From Angiostrongylus vasorum (Eukaryota > Nematoda > Chromadorea > Rhabditida > Metastrongylidae): 64,000 bases of DNA. Of this stretch, positions 35,226 through 52,324 are shown piece after piece. Location of the stretch: assembly GCA_018806985.1 (NCBI GenBank), contig JADANN010000468.1:2373572-2437571 (forward strand). The letters are read 5' to 3'. The translations under genes and the position numbers were made by a program. Below the pieces are notes generated by a model, which did not search any database, was not told where the DNA came from, and saw nothing but the letters and a program-made list of their open reading frames with translations. How positions within the stretch are numbered: position 1 is the stretch's first letter; each line of letters begins with the position of its first letter.

Positions 35226-38095
35226 CTCGCCTAGGTTTCTCAAGCAAGAAGATCAGATCTCACCTCCGTCATCACTAAGGCGTTTCTCGAGAAGGAGCCT
35301 GAATCTTGATCCGCTACAGCACACCTTCCACGGCTGATAGTAAATACCAGCTGCAGAAGATCTTTGCAGGAAGATCTAGATAGGTATCACCTGAATCACC
35401 CGTAGTCCCGTTGATCGTCGAGTGACTCGAGCGGGCGCCATTAAATCTTTCATTTTTTCCCTGTTGCGTGGAAGAGTAGCTCAGTGGGTTCTGCTAGCTC
35501 TAGGGACTCGTCGAGCATCATATCTTTCTTCTAGGCTTTTCGTGAAGAACTCTGACCATCGAGTCGGTAGTCTTCTTGCAGTGCGCTTAGCATCCCGAGG
35601 AATCCATTCACTAACGGCTCTTGTCCATCGGTTGTCATTCAAACGCATTACGTGTCCGGCCCACCTTATCTTCGAATGTTTGGCGTACAGAACGGCATCT
35701 TTGATTTTTGCTCGTTGACGCAGATCGGAGCTTCGGATCCCATCCTTTACTTGTGTGAAACGGGATACTCCTAGCATCGTCCTTTCGACTGCGCGTTCGA
35801 TAACGCTGGGTGATCTTTCATCCTACTTACGTATCGACCAGGTTTTTGAGGCATACGTTAGGACAGGAAGTACCGTTGAGTCGAAAAGGAGGGCACGGAG
35901 TCGGGTGTTCTTTGTCCTCTTCACTACATCCTTGATGCTCTTGAAAGCTCCCCAAGCTCCCTAAGATTGTCAAAGCCGGTATTGATCCACTTCTTTTTAA
36001 TCGTAAACGTCCGATTCGAGTTGTAAGCTGTTCGAATGAGTCGATGTTCATGGACAAACTCGTGTCGGTGAGAACGCCGACGTCGCCGACTCCTCTACTG
36101 TCGCATGTTCCGAGGAACAGTTCTTCTCTGGTGTCAAACGGCGTTGAATGGGTGGCGTCGTCTCGTCTCGGCCAGGCCGATGACGTCGTACCTAATCCTT
36201 CTTGCTTGCACGAGCAAGTCTTCTATCGAGGACTGCGATGCAAGTGTACGTGCATTGTAGGTACAAATCGTCACCTTATTTCTTCGTGATCCACGCAGCT
36301 TCCATTAGCCCCTGCGATTTTAGCAGTGTACTCGTCCTACCCAACGCTGCCGAATTGGGGGGCTCTTTAGGGGTCAGGAGAATGAGGCCCGTTTCTTTTA
36401 CTGTGTTTAGCATCTTGATACCCACGTATAACTTACTGGGCTCTGAATGTGGGGGCTGGGTATACTCACAGGTAGCTTGCCAGGCTCTCCCAGAGTGGAC
36501 GTGGAGCTTATTTGTTGGAGGCGACTCCTAACCGAGTCCCATATACTTCCCTGTCACTTGATTGCGGGCTTTTGGCCGAATTGACTCGTAGAATACAATC
36601 CGCACAAACGAGAACGCACCCACACACGCATGCATAAATACGCCTAGCAAATACAGAAAGTATGTGCGAAATCGGTGCAGCAGAAACAGGGAGTCCATCC
36701 CTTGGATCCACCTGCGTCTCAGGGAGGCAAAGGTCGCTTTTGGTCCGCGATCAACCCCCCCCCCATCCGCCACCTAGGGACGCGCCACGAGCTTCGCGAC
36801 TAACCGTCCCGAGATCCTTCATGTGAAGAAGATCCGTGGTACAGGCATAGGTACAGGCAGAAAAAGTTATTGAAAGTAGCTGTGAAACGAAATCAATAAC
36901 TGAAGGAGTGCTGTCGAGCTTTTTGCGACTACAATGTTCCGCCATCTGCTCTGATGAACGGAAATGGGACTATTAAAATTTATCGCATTGATATGGAATT
37001 AATAACTGAAAAGTTTTGAAAACTCCACTGGTGAAAAACCTCCCGGGATTCTACCCTTTGAAGCTCGAGTTGCGATAGAAAGCATGAAAAAAGGCAAAAC
37101 TTAAGCATTCGATAATATCACCGCCCACTTCCTTGGAGGTGGAAGCAAATGTACATGTACTTCTCTCAAACCATGTGACATTCTACCTTAAAGAGGAAGA
37201 AATCTCAGATCAGTGAAGAACGTTGACCATGGTCATTCCTACCTTAGAAAGGTGAGCGAAGGAATCTTCATCCGATATGCTTGTTGAGTATACTCTATAC
37301 GCTTTTTCACGAAGATTATCCTATCGCACATATCAAGGAAATTGGATGAGGCACAACCAGCCGAGGAAACGAATCAGACAGGGATTCCGCCGCATGGACC
37401 ACATCCAAACTGTGTCCAGGGTCATCGAAATTTGTCGGGAATACCACCTGCCTCTAGTCCTAACCTTTGTGGAGTATGAAAACGCATTTGACAATGTCGA
37501 AACGAATGCAATGCTATCAGCGCTCGTGGACCAAGGAATGGATCCGTCCTACACAACAACTCTGCCTGACTTTATGAGAACTGCACTACGAAAATGAAAC
37601 TTTTCCATCAACTTCTTACCATACCCATATGAAAAGTAGTTGGACAGGGCGACACAATATCGCCAAAGCTGTTCAGTGCCGCACTGCAATGGATAATGAA
37701 GTCACTGGATTGGGATGAGAAAGTATTGCATACGTATTGATGGAAAATTCCCATCAAACGTTCGTTTCGCCGACGACATTGTCATCTTCTCAAGAAGTAC
37801 TAGCGAAACAGAGATGATGATCAACGAGATCGACGAACCGTAAAAAATGATCGGACTACGCATAAATCGGAAGAAGACAAAATTCATGAAAAATCCATAG
37901 TGCTAGGTCAGGTAGATCGAACTGTGGTTCTATGATCACAGCGACCACTTTGTACGTGTATTTTGGGGGTTCAGTGGATATGGAGAGCGACAATGAAAGC
38001 GGAATTAGACACGGAAAAGAGAGCAGTTCGTATTCTGGCTTCTCAAAGAAGCCACCAAGCAACTAAAGGAACAGAAAATCTGCACCCACCTTTTC
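35226..38095 (+). mobile_element. Degenerate RTE copy interrupted by a nested element
   Basis: First-family RTE sequence runs 35226-35388 (TTTCTCAAGCAAGAAGATCA, CAGCTGCAGAAGATCTTTGC) and resumes at 36908 (CATCTGCTCTGATGAACGGA). Later parts include motif A as FVEYENAFDNVETNA near 37480 and a FADDIVIFS-type stretch near 37780. The 3' end is lost at 38095, where a family B SINE begins. Frameshifts are frequent. Confidence 0.88.
35389..36907 (-). mobile_element. Nested second-family RTE, internally deleted
   Basis: On the minus strand a 5' leader of about 600 bp is followed by the start of an apurinic-type endonuclease domain (TYNARTLASQSSIEDLLVQA and RYDVIGLAETRRRHPF). The sequence then jumps to the reverse transcriptase C-terminus (SLEERYDARRVPRA, KHSKIRWAGHVMRLNDNRWT). 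The catalytic core is missing. Both ends abut first-family RTE sequence, so this is an insertion into it. Confidence 0.82.
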
Positions 38096-38097
38096 GA

Positions 38098-38338
38098 TTT
38101 AATCCCAGAGGGATGCTCCACGCATTCGACTTCACTAAGCATTGTTTGGAGGTTATCTGGCCTTTACAGTGACTCGCGGTAGCCTACCGATGTATCGAGC
38201 CAGTGTTGCTATCCTCCCAGACAAGTCTGGTACCAATTTGCCGACCCCGGAAGGATGGAAGGCTTGGTGAGCCACGGGCGCGGGGATCGATCCCACGCGT
38301 GTGTTGCAGGGCACCTCCGACCACTGCGCCCCCTTGTG
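38098..38338 (-). repeat. Family B tRNA-like SINE copy
   Basis: Reverse complement with GGTCGGAGGTGCCCTGCAAC, GGATCGATCCCCGCGCCCGT, CAAATTGGTACCAGACTTGT and the core CGATACATCGGTAGGCTACC. Confidence 0.85.
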
Positions 38339-39036
38339 ATCCAAAGTAGTGATGGAAAATGGAATTGCGGTCAACTGCTGGTCGGAATTAATTTCTATAT
38401 ACTTGGTATATAGTAGACGATAGTATTTTTTTTTCTACAACTCTCTAGTTTTCCGATAACTAAAGTGTTTTAGGAGTTTGGAACTTGACAAGCTTATAGA
38501 ACAGACTTGATCTCTTTGACGGTTATAACTTTGCTAAAGTAACAGGTTCCATCCTGTTTGCAGTGTAGTGAATAACGTTCAGTAGGGTTTGAGAGTATGC
38601 TTGTACAAATTTGAAAAAATTGAATTATTTTCAATAGGGAGTAACAGGCCGCGATGCTGTTGCGAAACAGAGGCTGCGAGTAATCGTTGCAAATGCAAAG
38701 TAGAGAGATATCAACTACTGCGAAATTTGGCACCTCTATAATGAAGGATGGGATAGGAATCAAAGAAACCAGAATAGCTGTTCGATGACTCGAAGACAAC
38801 TTCAAAACACTCGCACTAACGCTTTGTAAGGCAACTAGTTGCCGGCGAGGTTGTTACCGTTCCTTCCTGTGTCTGTCGTTCTCTCTTGCTTGCGTGTTTT
38901 TCATCAATCTCAACGATTTCTCTTCTAATGTTATTAAAGCTCTACGGGTTTCCATTACTTGTGGAGCTCTGACTTTCCCTGCGGTATTGTAAATCTACCC
39001 TTTATCCTTTTTGAGGGATCTGATTTTGAATTATAT
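38339..39036. other. Intergenic stretch, nothing identified
   Basis: A minus-strand ORF of 103 codons (38494-38805) has no recognisable domain and poor coding look. No repeat recognised. Confidence 0.35.
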
Positions 39037-39338
39037 CAGTCACTGATGGGCGCGTGTAGCGCAGTGGTTAGAGGGGTCTTGCAATACACATCAGATCGAT
39101 CCCGCGCTTTAGGCTCGCCAAGTTTCCCATCCCTCCGACGTCGGCAAACTGATACCAAACTCGTCAGTGAGGATAGTAGCACTTGCTTGATATATCGGTA
39201 GGCCACTCTGAGTCGTAAAGGCCAGATATGCATTCAATCATCTCTAACGATGCATAATGAAATCGGATGCTTGGTGCATTCCTCATAGATTGATGAACGC
39301 CGAGAGCTTTATCCTTTATTATTTTATCAGTCACTAAA
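39037..39338 (+). repeat. Family B SINE with perfect 11-bp target-site duplication
   Basis: TATCAGTCACT occurs at both ends. The head reads GCGTGTAGCGCAGTGGTTAG, matching the tRNA A-box consensus, then AGATCGATCCCGC as the B box. The 3' end is GATGAACGCCGAGAGCTTTA, then TCCTTTATTA. This is the best-preserved full-length family B copy in the window. Confidence 0.92.
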
Positions 39339-41720
39339 AAGTGTGATTCTACCGACCATTCATCGAAATTGATAAAGAAGTTGTTAGGACTGAAGACACT
39401 AAGGACACTCAGTCTGAGGCAACTTGAAGCTTCCGCTCCAGAGTATGCCATAACTGACGTGAAAATGAAGTCGAAGCTGAAGGTTGTGTGGTGAACGGTT
39501 ACATTATGGAATATCTCATAATTCTTGGTTATTAGAGGACAACAGGTTTGGGCTGAACTGGTAGCTTTTGCTTAGGTATACTGAACGAACTCATTTGTGG
39601 AACCGACATATACGCCTTTCATTTAGTAACTTAAACATGTTTGGTGAATGAACAAGCTGTCAGACTCCCAAGAAAAATCCCAGTAAATAGTTTCAAGATT
39701 CACATCTATTTATCATTGGTGCCCAAATATTGACAGCTACATTTTTAGTTTGCAATGTCTTAAAAACAGCTCCAAGTAATGGGGACGTTCTGTTGGCCAC
39801 TACATGTATAAGCACGAATCCAGGACTCTTTATCTGCTGGTATACGTCCCAAGGTGGTAGACATTAGATGCAACCAATGCAAAAAACATTTCTGCTTAGA
39901 ACACTTCAATAGTTGTCAGAAATAATGTTAGTGATAGAAATTTTAGGTTACAAAGATTGTAACCTAGGGTGGGGAATGTGTTCTGGATATAATGAATTAA
40001 AGACTGTTAGGTTGCAGACATTGTAAATTGTACTGCTACTTTACATGCTGTAGGTTGCGGTAAGTGTAAAAATGCTAAGTACAGAAGTTTAAGTCCCTAA
40101 TGGTTATAAACGATTTGTAACAAGTCCGCGATTCGTATAATAGATATGTTGCAAAAAAGGTGCCTCTAAGTGCCGAACCTCAACGAAGAACAGCAGCAGC
40201 GAGTCCTTTCTAAAAGGCAAGTTTCCTTAGCGAACGCTGTCTGCACCAACGACAGTCGTTTTTTGAAACTAACTTTACAGAACGGGTTTCCAGGACTGAT
40301 GCCCAGAATAACGATGTGCATGCGATAAGCTAACAGTTAGTTACGGGAAGTGCAACACAAAAATCCATGCTCAGCAAAATAAACCGCCGTAAATAACGCC
40401 ACTAGATATCAACTCATGTCAGTTTCTAAGCGTTAAATCAGCAGATCTAATCTCAAGGTGAACTATATTGAAACAGATAGATGATAGAATTCACAGATCT
40501 CCTGCAATAATGTATAAGACCTCTTATTCTACCAAGGTGAAATCCTGACTTTATGAAGCCCACAAGTCGTATTTGTTTCATTTTATTTTGCCCAGGCGCC
40601 TGTTTTGAAAGTGAGAGCAATTTAACAAATGCTTTTTCGTGCATTAGAACCCGATGATATCCCTAAATGTATCGGGGATGTTTATGTCTGTCGGCACTTG
40701 GAGTTTCAAAAATCCGAATTTCGTTTCCGTTGCCAAAAGCAGTAATGCACTAGCATCGTCATCCCCACCGTAGCTCTCAAATTTTCCAGTCATTAATAAA
40801 ATAAAATTAATTGACTCAATCGTGATGAGAAATGAGTGCCACATAGTTCCCGGCTTTGAAATTAAATGTACGGAAGTATTGCTAGATGTGCTTTGCATTA
40901 CATTTATCTCACATATAATGTACAAATTTAAGTGGCAGAACGGTTGACCGACGCGGTTCGAATACTTGACCACGACCCTTCGCTTGCTCTCTACCGACTG
41001 GAAGGTGTTTTAATGATTTCATGGTTTAATTCTTTGCTATTTGTATATTTCTTATTTACCCTAGAATACTTTACATTTTTCAGTATTTTTAAAGGATAGT
41101 GGGAGTTCACTTTTTGGAACTAGGCTTTATCTAACTACGTTGTAGTTCCTTCCAAATTTGCCGCAAAAGAAGCAGATGAAACAGAACGAGGGCTTAATAA
41201 GCAGTACTAGTATTACGAACATTATTCCAATCTAACACGTTACCAAGGCGCTGGTTTCACACAGCTCCGCAAACAAAAACCCTCCCATCCCACCGGCATA
41301 ATGTAATTGGTACTGTCAGCTGGCTCCCTCGAATCCACACAAACTGTTATGAAGATATGAGTACAACTTAGCACGGCTATACAGGGATTTTGAAGGAGAA
41401 TCAACTCGGCAAAATTCAAAGGCATTCAAGAATAAGACCAAAGATTCTCAAGCGGTAGCCGAACGCGGGTGAAAAATGGATGCAAGGTATGAATCGAATT
41501 CGAGACATGCTGAAATACACATAAAATGTGATGTTGATTGGTGTGCAAAAGATATTGGAATTGTACGGATTTTCAACCGTAACATATTTGCGGACGGTTA
41601 CTTCAGTGGCTAGTCTTCATGAAGATGGTAAAAATCCTAAAACATTCGCAATTTTACTGGTATTTTGCTAGTTGGGTATGAGCTTTTCTCCAGAATCCCG
41701 ACTGAGTTGTGTGAAGGCGC
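39339..41720. other. 2.4-kb intergenic region without a supported gene
   Basis: Two adjoining minus ORFs (40453-40644 and 40644-40973) give ordinary-looking protein (SYGGDDDASALLLLATETKF) but no domain I know and no clear splice structure. A short piece near 41445-41520 resembles family C (GCGGTAGCCGAACGCGGGTG, GAATCGAATTCGAG). Otherwise nothing was recognised. Confidence 0.35.
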
Positions 41721-41724
41721 CTCA

Positions 41725-42000
41725 AATGGATAAAGGATAAAGCTCTCTACGTTCAATCCCTGGGAGATCCGCCATGCATTCGACTTCGTTAAACACTGTT
41801 GGAGGTGACTGAATGCATATTTGGCCTTTACAATCACTTGCGGTGGTCTACTGATGTATCGAGACAGCTATTCTCCCAGACAAGTCCGGCACCAATTTGC
41901 CGACCCCAGAGGTATGGAAGGCTTGGTGAGCCACGGGCGCGGGGACCGATCTCATGTGTGCGTTGCAGGACGCCTCCGAACACCGCGCCGCACGAGTCCT
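41725..42000 (-). repeat. Family B tRNA-like SINE copy
   Basis: Reverse complement with CGGTGTTCGGAGGCGTCCTG, GAGATCGGTCCCCGCGCCCG, CAAATTGGTGCCGGACTTGT and GCAAGTGATTGTAAAGGCCA. Confidence 0.85.
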
Positions 42001-43349
42001 AGTCTTCGCCTATTTCCCCAAGTATTTTGGGGGTCATTGTCTGCGTACAACCAAAAAGGAGAGGAAACACAAGTGTTTTGAACTCAAATGACTCTGTGTG
42101 GTTTGGAACCTCCTACTAGAAGTCCGACACCCAAAAATCACCTCCGTATGACCAAGTCCAATAAGATGCTAACACAGTGAGCGAGAAACATTGCCGTTTT
42201 TTCCAAAAAATCCTTAAATTATGCCAGTTCTTTCGCTTATATCCAATTTGTCAGCAATGTACCGAACTCTTTCAAATAATTAGTTATAACCACTTACCAT
42301 TGTACTTACAGAACATGTTGGTCGCAGTTTGCCGGGTCTCGTACAACGAAAAATCCAGTTGAACAAAAAAACTACTCTGCTCAGTGGTATTCAGTTTGAT
42401 TTGGAAAACGCTCTAAGGTTATTTCCATGGAACTGTCAGTTTTTCCAGTAGCAGTTTAGCATGAACATTAATGATTATATTAAGTACTGTGGAAAGCATA
42501 CGCATGTCTGCTTCAACATTCGAAGAATGTACAGAAATGCTGCGTGATTGCATTTTTTACAAACAGCAACTGGATTTTGATGCTAACAGGAAGATTGGTG
42601 ATGTAACCGTGAAGGGACTTAGTAAGTCCCTCCATGATGTAACACGCAGATCTGAGGAGAAAGACTGACCGCTAATCTTATCACAGTTAACGAACTAGTA
42701 CTACTAGGTATTAATGGATAATGTTATCAGCTGACTAGTTTCTCATGATGAAATGTACAAGCAATTATGTTTTGCTCCTGTCTTTCAAAAATATTAGTAT
42801 GTAGTTTCGAACTGTTAGTTCCTTTTAATGATTTTTATCCCTATTTCGTGGCTTCTGATTGCTCTGGGTTGCTGGTATCACATTTATATAGCAACTGCAC
42901 AATTGTAGTAAAGAATTTTGTACATTTTTTTGCGTTTACTGCTAGATGGACATGAGTAATATTCGAATTGAACCATCACCTTAATCAATTCCTAGAAGCA
43001 GTTTATACAGCGTCAATAGGATCTTGATAAGTAACCCGTTCTTGATAACCATCAATAATTTGGATCTTCGTACTAAGAACACAGTTACGTCGTCATGGAT
43101 GTCACTAGACTACCAAATAACCCAGAATTCATTTACTGTGTAGACGTTCTTCATATTTCGTTATAATCTTACACCTTTATAAAAATTCGTAATTGAAGAC
43201 ATATCAACCACAAAGTCAACAAAGATGAGTATCAAGAGTAACAAGGCGCGATAAATGGAGCTAAAAAATCTGCGGATATAACAAGACAGATATCTCGAAG
43301 TCACACCGCATGACATGACAGCAAAACTGCGGGTGCTCAAATAAGGTCT
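42001..43349. other. Intergenic region, one weak small ORF
   Basis: Apart from the ORF at 42504-42668, no coding or repeat signal is recognisable in this AT-rich interval. Confidence 0.35.
42504..42668 (+). CDS. Possible small gene or terminal exon, unknown product
   Basis: An ATG opens a 54-codon frame starting MSASTFEECTEMLRDCIF and continuing with FDANRKIGDVTVKGLSKSLH before a stop. The heptad-like pattern of Leu and charged residues suggests a short helical protein. There is no obvious acceptor at the right distance and no family was recognised. It could equally be chance. Confidence 0.25.
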   Translation: MSASTFEECTEMLRDCIFYKQQLDFDANRKIGDVTVKGLSKSLHDVTRRSEEKD

Positions 43350-48294
<4,945 letters not shown>

Positions 48295-48589
48295 CTGAAA
48301 GAAGTGACATGATTTATTTAATGGAAAACATTGCATTTTTCTCCAAACACGAATAAAAAAGCAGACAATCGATAAAGGCGATAAAAAAGAATAAGTAAAC
48401 GAACAAAAATAGATGAAACAATAAACAAACAAAACATACGAAATCGATCTCTTAAACATTCACATTCGAATAAGCGAAATTTGAAAGCTGTAACACACTT
48501 GTGCAATTGCGTCCAGCGTCATTTTAAATACGTCTGAGAAGACACGAGATCGCGTACTGAAAAAGTTTAGGAGCTTACACGGAGGTGCG
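48295..48589. other. RUVBL1 upstream region
   Basis: TTTCAG lies immediately before the proposed ATG on the minus strand, so a trans-splice acceptor is likely at about 48295-48300. Nothing else was identified. Confidence 0.4.
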
Positions 48590-48872
48590 CCAAAAAGCTT
48601 AAGCATAAAGCTGTTGCCGTTGATCATTCCCTGAAGGATGCACTCGATTTCATTAAGCATCACTGGAGGCGATTAAACGCATATCTGTCCTCTACAATGA
48701 GTCGCCGTGGCCTACCGATGTATCGAGCCAATGGTGCTATCCTCACTGACAAGTCTGGTACCAATTTGCCGACCTCGGAGGGATGGAGGGCTTGGTGAGC
48801 CTAGAGCGCAGGAATGGATCCCATGTGTATTGCAGGGCGCCTACGACCACTGCGCCACACGCGCCCCACAGG
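48590..48872 (-). repeat. Family B tRNA-like SINE copy
   Basis: Reverse complement with GCGTGTGGCGCAGTGGTCGT (A box), GGGATCCATTCCTGCGC (B box, worn), CAAATTGGTACCAGACTTGT and CGATACATCGGTAGGCCACG. Confidence 0.88.
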
Positions 48873-49261
48873 GTAGTACAAAAGTGTTTCATTACTACTT
48901 TGGTCTTGATGCCCTTACCTTCTTCAAAGCTGCAATAGTTCCAATCCGATGGTTCTTAAGTGATTGCCTATTGACAGTAATTTAACACTTTCTAGCCGAA
49001 GCTCGTTTTTCGACAACTGACGGTGATTTATCTGTGAGTAGAGGATTTCAGGAGTCCAGAACTTTATAGATTCATAGAAGAGACTTTGTTCTATCGCAGC
49101 AATTCTATGTATGATTTTTTGTACAGTGTCCTTTCAAAGTTATATATGCTTAGAATCACAACTTTTAAAGAGTCGGCGACGAAATTTTCAAGTTTTAAGT
49201 CCCCCCAACGAAAGTTAGCCAGCTGCAAACATGAGCGATACCTTAGGGAGCACTATCAGCA

Positions 49262-49630
49262 ACCATGATGATGCTGAGATATTTGCAAAACTCGGGACCG
49301 CAGGTGTTTGCGGTGGGGGGCGAACGCCTATCACCCTTTCCGAGGAGTAACGTGTTCACCACCACACCATGCGGATCCTTCGTTTCGCCTGTCTCTCAGC
49401 TAGTTCTATCGATCACTGCCATCAGCAATCACCCGTCAACGGAACTGATCTAGGGAGCCCAAATCGCATGGTGTGGTGGTGAGCGCGTTACTCCCCGGAA
49501 AGGTCAACAACGCGTTCCATCCCCAGTGCAGACACCTGCGGTCCGGAGTTTTGCAAATATCTCACAATCATTATGGTTGCTTCACAAAAAAATGCCCTGC
49601 CGTAAAAAACTAGTAAGAAGCAGTAAATAA
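49262..49630. repeat. Family A foldback element, complete inverted pair
   Basis: The minus arm 49262-49465 begins CCATGATGATGCTGAGATAT. The plus arm 49466-49630 carries GCATGGTGTGGTGGTGAGCG, GCGTTCCATCCCCAGTGC and the end GCAAATATCTCACAATCATT, then the outer terminus GCAGTAAATAA. The arms meet with almost no spacer. Confidence 0.82.
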
Positions 49631-50239
49631 GAAGTCAACATTGTGAAGTTCCGTTGTCCACCTATTTTTATTTTCGAAATATCAGCAGTAGGCAAGAAAA
49701 AAGAAGGAACACATGTTATGAGGTCTTGGAAATCAGGATTCCATCCTAATAAAACAGGAGAACTTTTTTTCTGTAGGTAATGAATTGCCGATTCCAGTGG
49801 TTTTTATTTCAATTGATGACGTTCACTACAAGCTGAGATATATTGATTTGAATTTAAAGGTGGCCACTGTTCTGCATTCCATGACTCCTATAGAGGTCAC
49901 GTCATCTCGAAACTATGAATATGTACTGGCTGGCATAGGACTGACTACTGCAAGATCGACTGTCTGGAGAAAGACGGAAACGAAATGAAACGGTGGCTCA
50001 ACTTAGGTATCAGAGGTTTTCCAATTCTTGTCATAACTATTAGAAAACATTTCATTGATCAAAGACGTCAACTCTTTGCATCAAAAATATCATGAACACT
50101 TGAAATGAACGTCGTCGGAGTCCAGAGTTCAAAAGATTTTCTGAATGAAATTGAAATCGGCTTGAGAGATCGGCTTAGTAAGTTCAACATAGAAGCCTTA
50201 AGATTAACAAAAACAATTTTATGAAACTATAGAAGCGGA
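49631..50239. other. Interval with a weak unclassified repeat
   Basis: GGTGGCCACTGTTC, then GACTCCTATAGAGGTCACGT near 49855-49910, matches a segment near 7040-7110. An ORF at 49785-49988 overlaps it but was not recognised. Confidence 0.35.
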
Positions 50240-50605
50240 TAGGAGGCGGATAGCACAGTGTCAATGATGTCCGTCATCACGAGCATGGTGCTAGTTCGAT
50301 TCCGCTTCGGGCCAACCGAGCCCCTCATCCCGCCTGGGTTGGGAAGTGGGGACCGGACTTGTCTGGGAAGAAATCACTCTCTGCAATCCAATTGGGAACG
50401 CTCCAGCCTGGCTATCTCAGGAGTCCAGGGAGAATTGCCTGACCAGCATTATACGACATTCAAGATGAAATGAAATTCCTCAAGCAGCACTTAAAAGTTG
50501 GAAGACGTTCGTGGACAATGGATGCGAGGAAACGAATCGAATGTGGGAAGTGCTGGGGGTCCGTGTAGACTTGAGGACGGGTCATATTAAATATAAAGTA
50601 AAAAA
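50240..50605 (+). repeat. Family C SINE with tRNA-like head and RTE-like tail
   Basis: Head GGCGGATAGCACAGTGTCAA (A-box-like) and GCTAGTTCGATTCCGCTTCG (B box). Body with GGACCGGACTTGTCTGGGAA. The last 60-70 bp (GACAATGGATGCGAGGAAAC, then GTGCTGGGGGTCCGTGTAGA, then GAGGACGGGTC) align with the 3' end of the RTE copy at 1055-3060. Confidence 0.88.
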
Positions 50606-51094
50606 AAAGAAGCAGATTTATTGCATTGAATTCGCAAGTTTGATGGGTTAACGTGGAGAGCAAGTGTCGCTAGCATTACGATTCGGTGAGGAGTGCACGT
50701 AAGAACGTTAAGAAATCTACTAAGATTTATTTCCGCTCGGTAACAATGTGAAGAAAGATAAGGTAAAATCCAGAAAATTCATAGTTCAGACAGCACAAGA
50801 GTTTCTTCGGATCAAATGTTTATGTTCGAACTGTGTTCTGCTAATAATGCCCACAAGTACAGTGCGAACTTATCTTCTTCCATATCACCGGTGAGAAAAG
50901 TAGAAGATAAGTGCAGTGGTTAAAGGTGCCGAAAATCAATTATATAGTCGATGGTTTAAATCCACGCTAGAACAACGAAGGTTTTCATTCCGTTGTTGTA
51001 GTGATTGCAACAATTATACATTCTTTATACGAAGGAGATGTTTACGTTCAAGTTTGTTATGACGCAAAGTTTTTCGAGTTTATCAAAATTTATT

Positions 51095-51300
51095 ACTACA
51101 CGTATAGCACAGTAATTTGAGGTTCCCTCCAATACACACGTCGTCTTTGGTTCGATCCACACTCCGAGCTCACAAAGCCTACCATCTCTCCGGTGTAGGC
51201 AAATTGAGAGTGGTCATCTCTTACGATGCTTGATGAAGTCGAATGCGTGGTGCAACCCTTAGGGATTAATGAACGCCGAGCTCTTTATCCTTCATCAATG
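51095..51300 (+). repeat. Family B SINE copy, shortened
   Basis: Head CGTATAGCACAGTAATTTGA and GTTCGATCCACAC remain. The middle CGATACATCGGTAGG core is deleted. The 3' end TAATGAACGCCGAGCTCTTT is intact. Confidence 0.75.
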
Positions 51301-51639
51301 TGTGTTAGTTACAAGCGGTGGTGTAGTGGAAACCAGTGCGTCCTCTATTTTAAAGCGAGATAGTTTGTTTCAAATAATTTACTATTTATAAAGAATTTAC
51401 TACTAGATGGTAGTTGGCCAAAGGAAGTAAGTCATTAGCAAGTCTCCTCTCCTATATGTTTAATGCAAAAATTCTTTTTACTTTATTACTGATTCCTACG
51501 TGGTAAGGTAGATTCGTTGATCATTTCAGTCTAATGATAACCCCTTGAACCTCCAACCATGTCGATTCTGTATAACCATGGAGGTTGTTCAACATTTGGG
51601 AATCACTAATTTTGTTATAACTACTAGTTACAATCTCTT

Positions 51640-51905
51640 CTTTTTCCATAGCAGGATACAATGTGAAATAGAACTATAAGGATACTGAGATATGAACTAA
51701 ACTCGGGACTCCAGTATGGAGACAGTAAAAAATAACAGTGAGAGAAATGTATAACAAGGGCCTCGGGTTGTGTGGTGGACAGCATGGAAACCACCAGTAA
51801 GAGTGATCACAGGTTCGAAAACAAGCTGAGGTCTTGCACATATCTCAGCTTCCTTGTGGTTGCATTTCACATTGTTTTTGCTTCTTGTTAATGTTGTATT
51901 AAGGG
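51640..51905. repeat. Family A element, short inverted pair
   Basis: The minus terminus (AGGATACTGAGATATGAACT) and plus arm (GGTTGTGTGGTGGACAGCAT, ACAGGTTCGAAAACAAGC, CACATATCTCAGCTTCCTTG) are separated by about 50 bp. Much of the minus arm is lost. Confidence 0.65.
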
Positions 51906-52262
51906 AGCGGATAGCGCACTGATGTGATCCAGTGAGTCACGTGGGCCGCCCAACCTACCAAAGCACTGGGTTCACGCTGCCCCGGTCCAATCAGCCCTTG
52001 CATCCTCTAGGGCTGTGAAATTGATGCCAAACTAGTCTGTGACAAGTGGGCTCCTTCAGTCAATGCAGAAAATCGCCCAGCATTGCTATCTCAGAATTCC
52101 AGGGAACATTCACTCTACCAGCTTTCAACGATGTTCGTGATGAAGGCGAAAAAAATTTTGAAACAGTAGCCGAAGCTACACGCGAAGGAAACCTCGAAAG
52201 CCTTTGTGGGTGGTGGATAGAGGAAAACATTCGGAATGAAGGCTTGCTTCATCTGCCAGTCA
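51905..52262 (+). repeat. Family C SINE copy, divergent
   Basis: Head GGAGCGGATAGCGCACTGAT, then CTGGGTTCACGCTGCC, then body landmarks CATCCTCTAGGGCTGTGAAA and GTCTGTGACAAGTGGG. It directly abuts the preceding family A element. Confidence 0.65.
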
Positions 52263-52324
52263 TATAAGGAGAGAATTTTCTCGAGAATATCTTCGTCATA
52301 TACGTCTTGCCCTGTTTTTCTTGG

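Noticed and set aside
39045..39110. A functional tRNA gene at the head of a family B copy
   Set aside because: A and B boxes are present but there is no complete cloverleaf, and the same head recurs with a SINE body and target duplications.
40453..40973. Two adjoining minus ORFs as a gene
   Set aside because: They share no clear splice structure or known domain; left as a note only.
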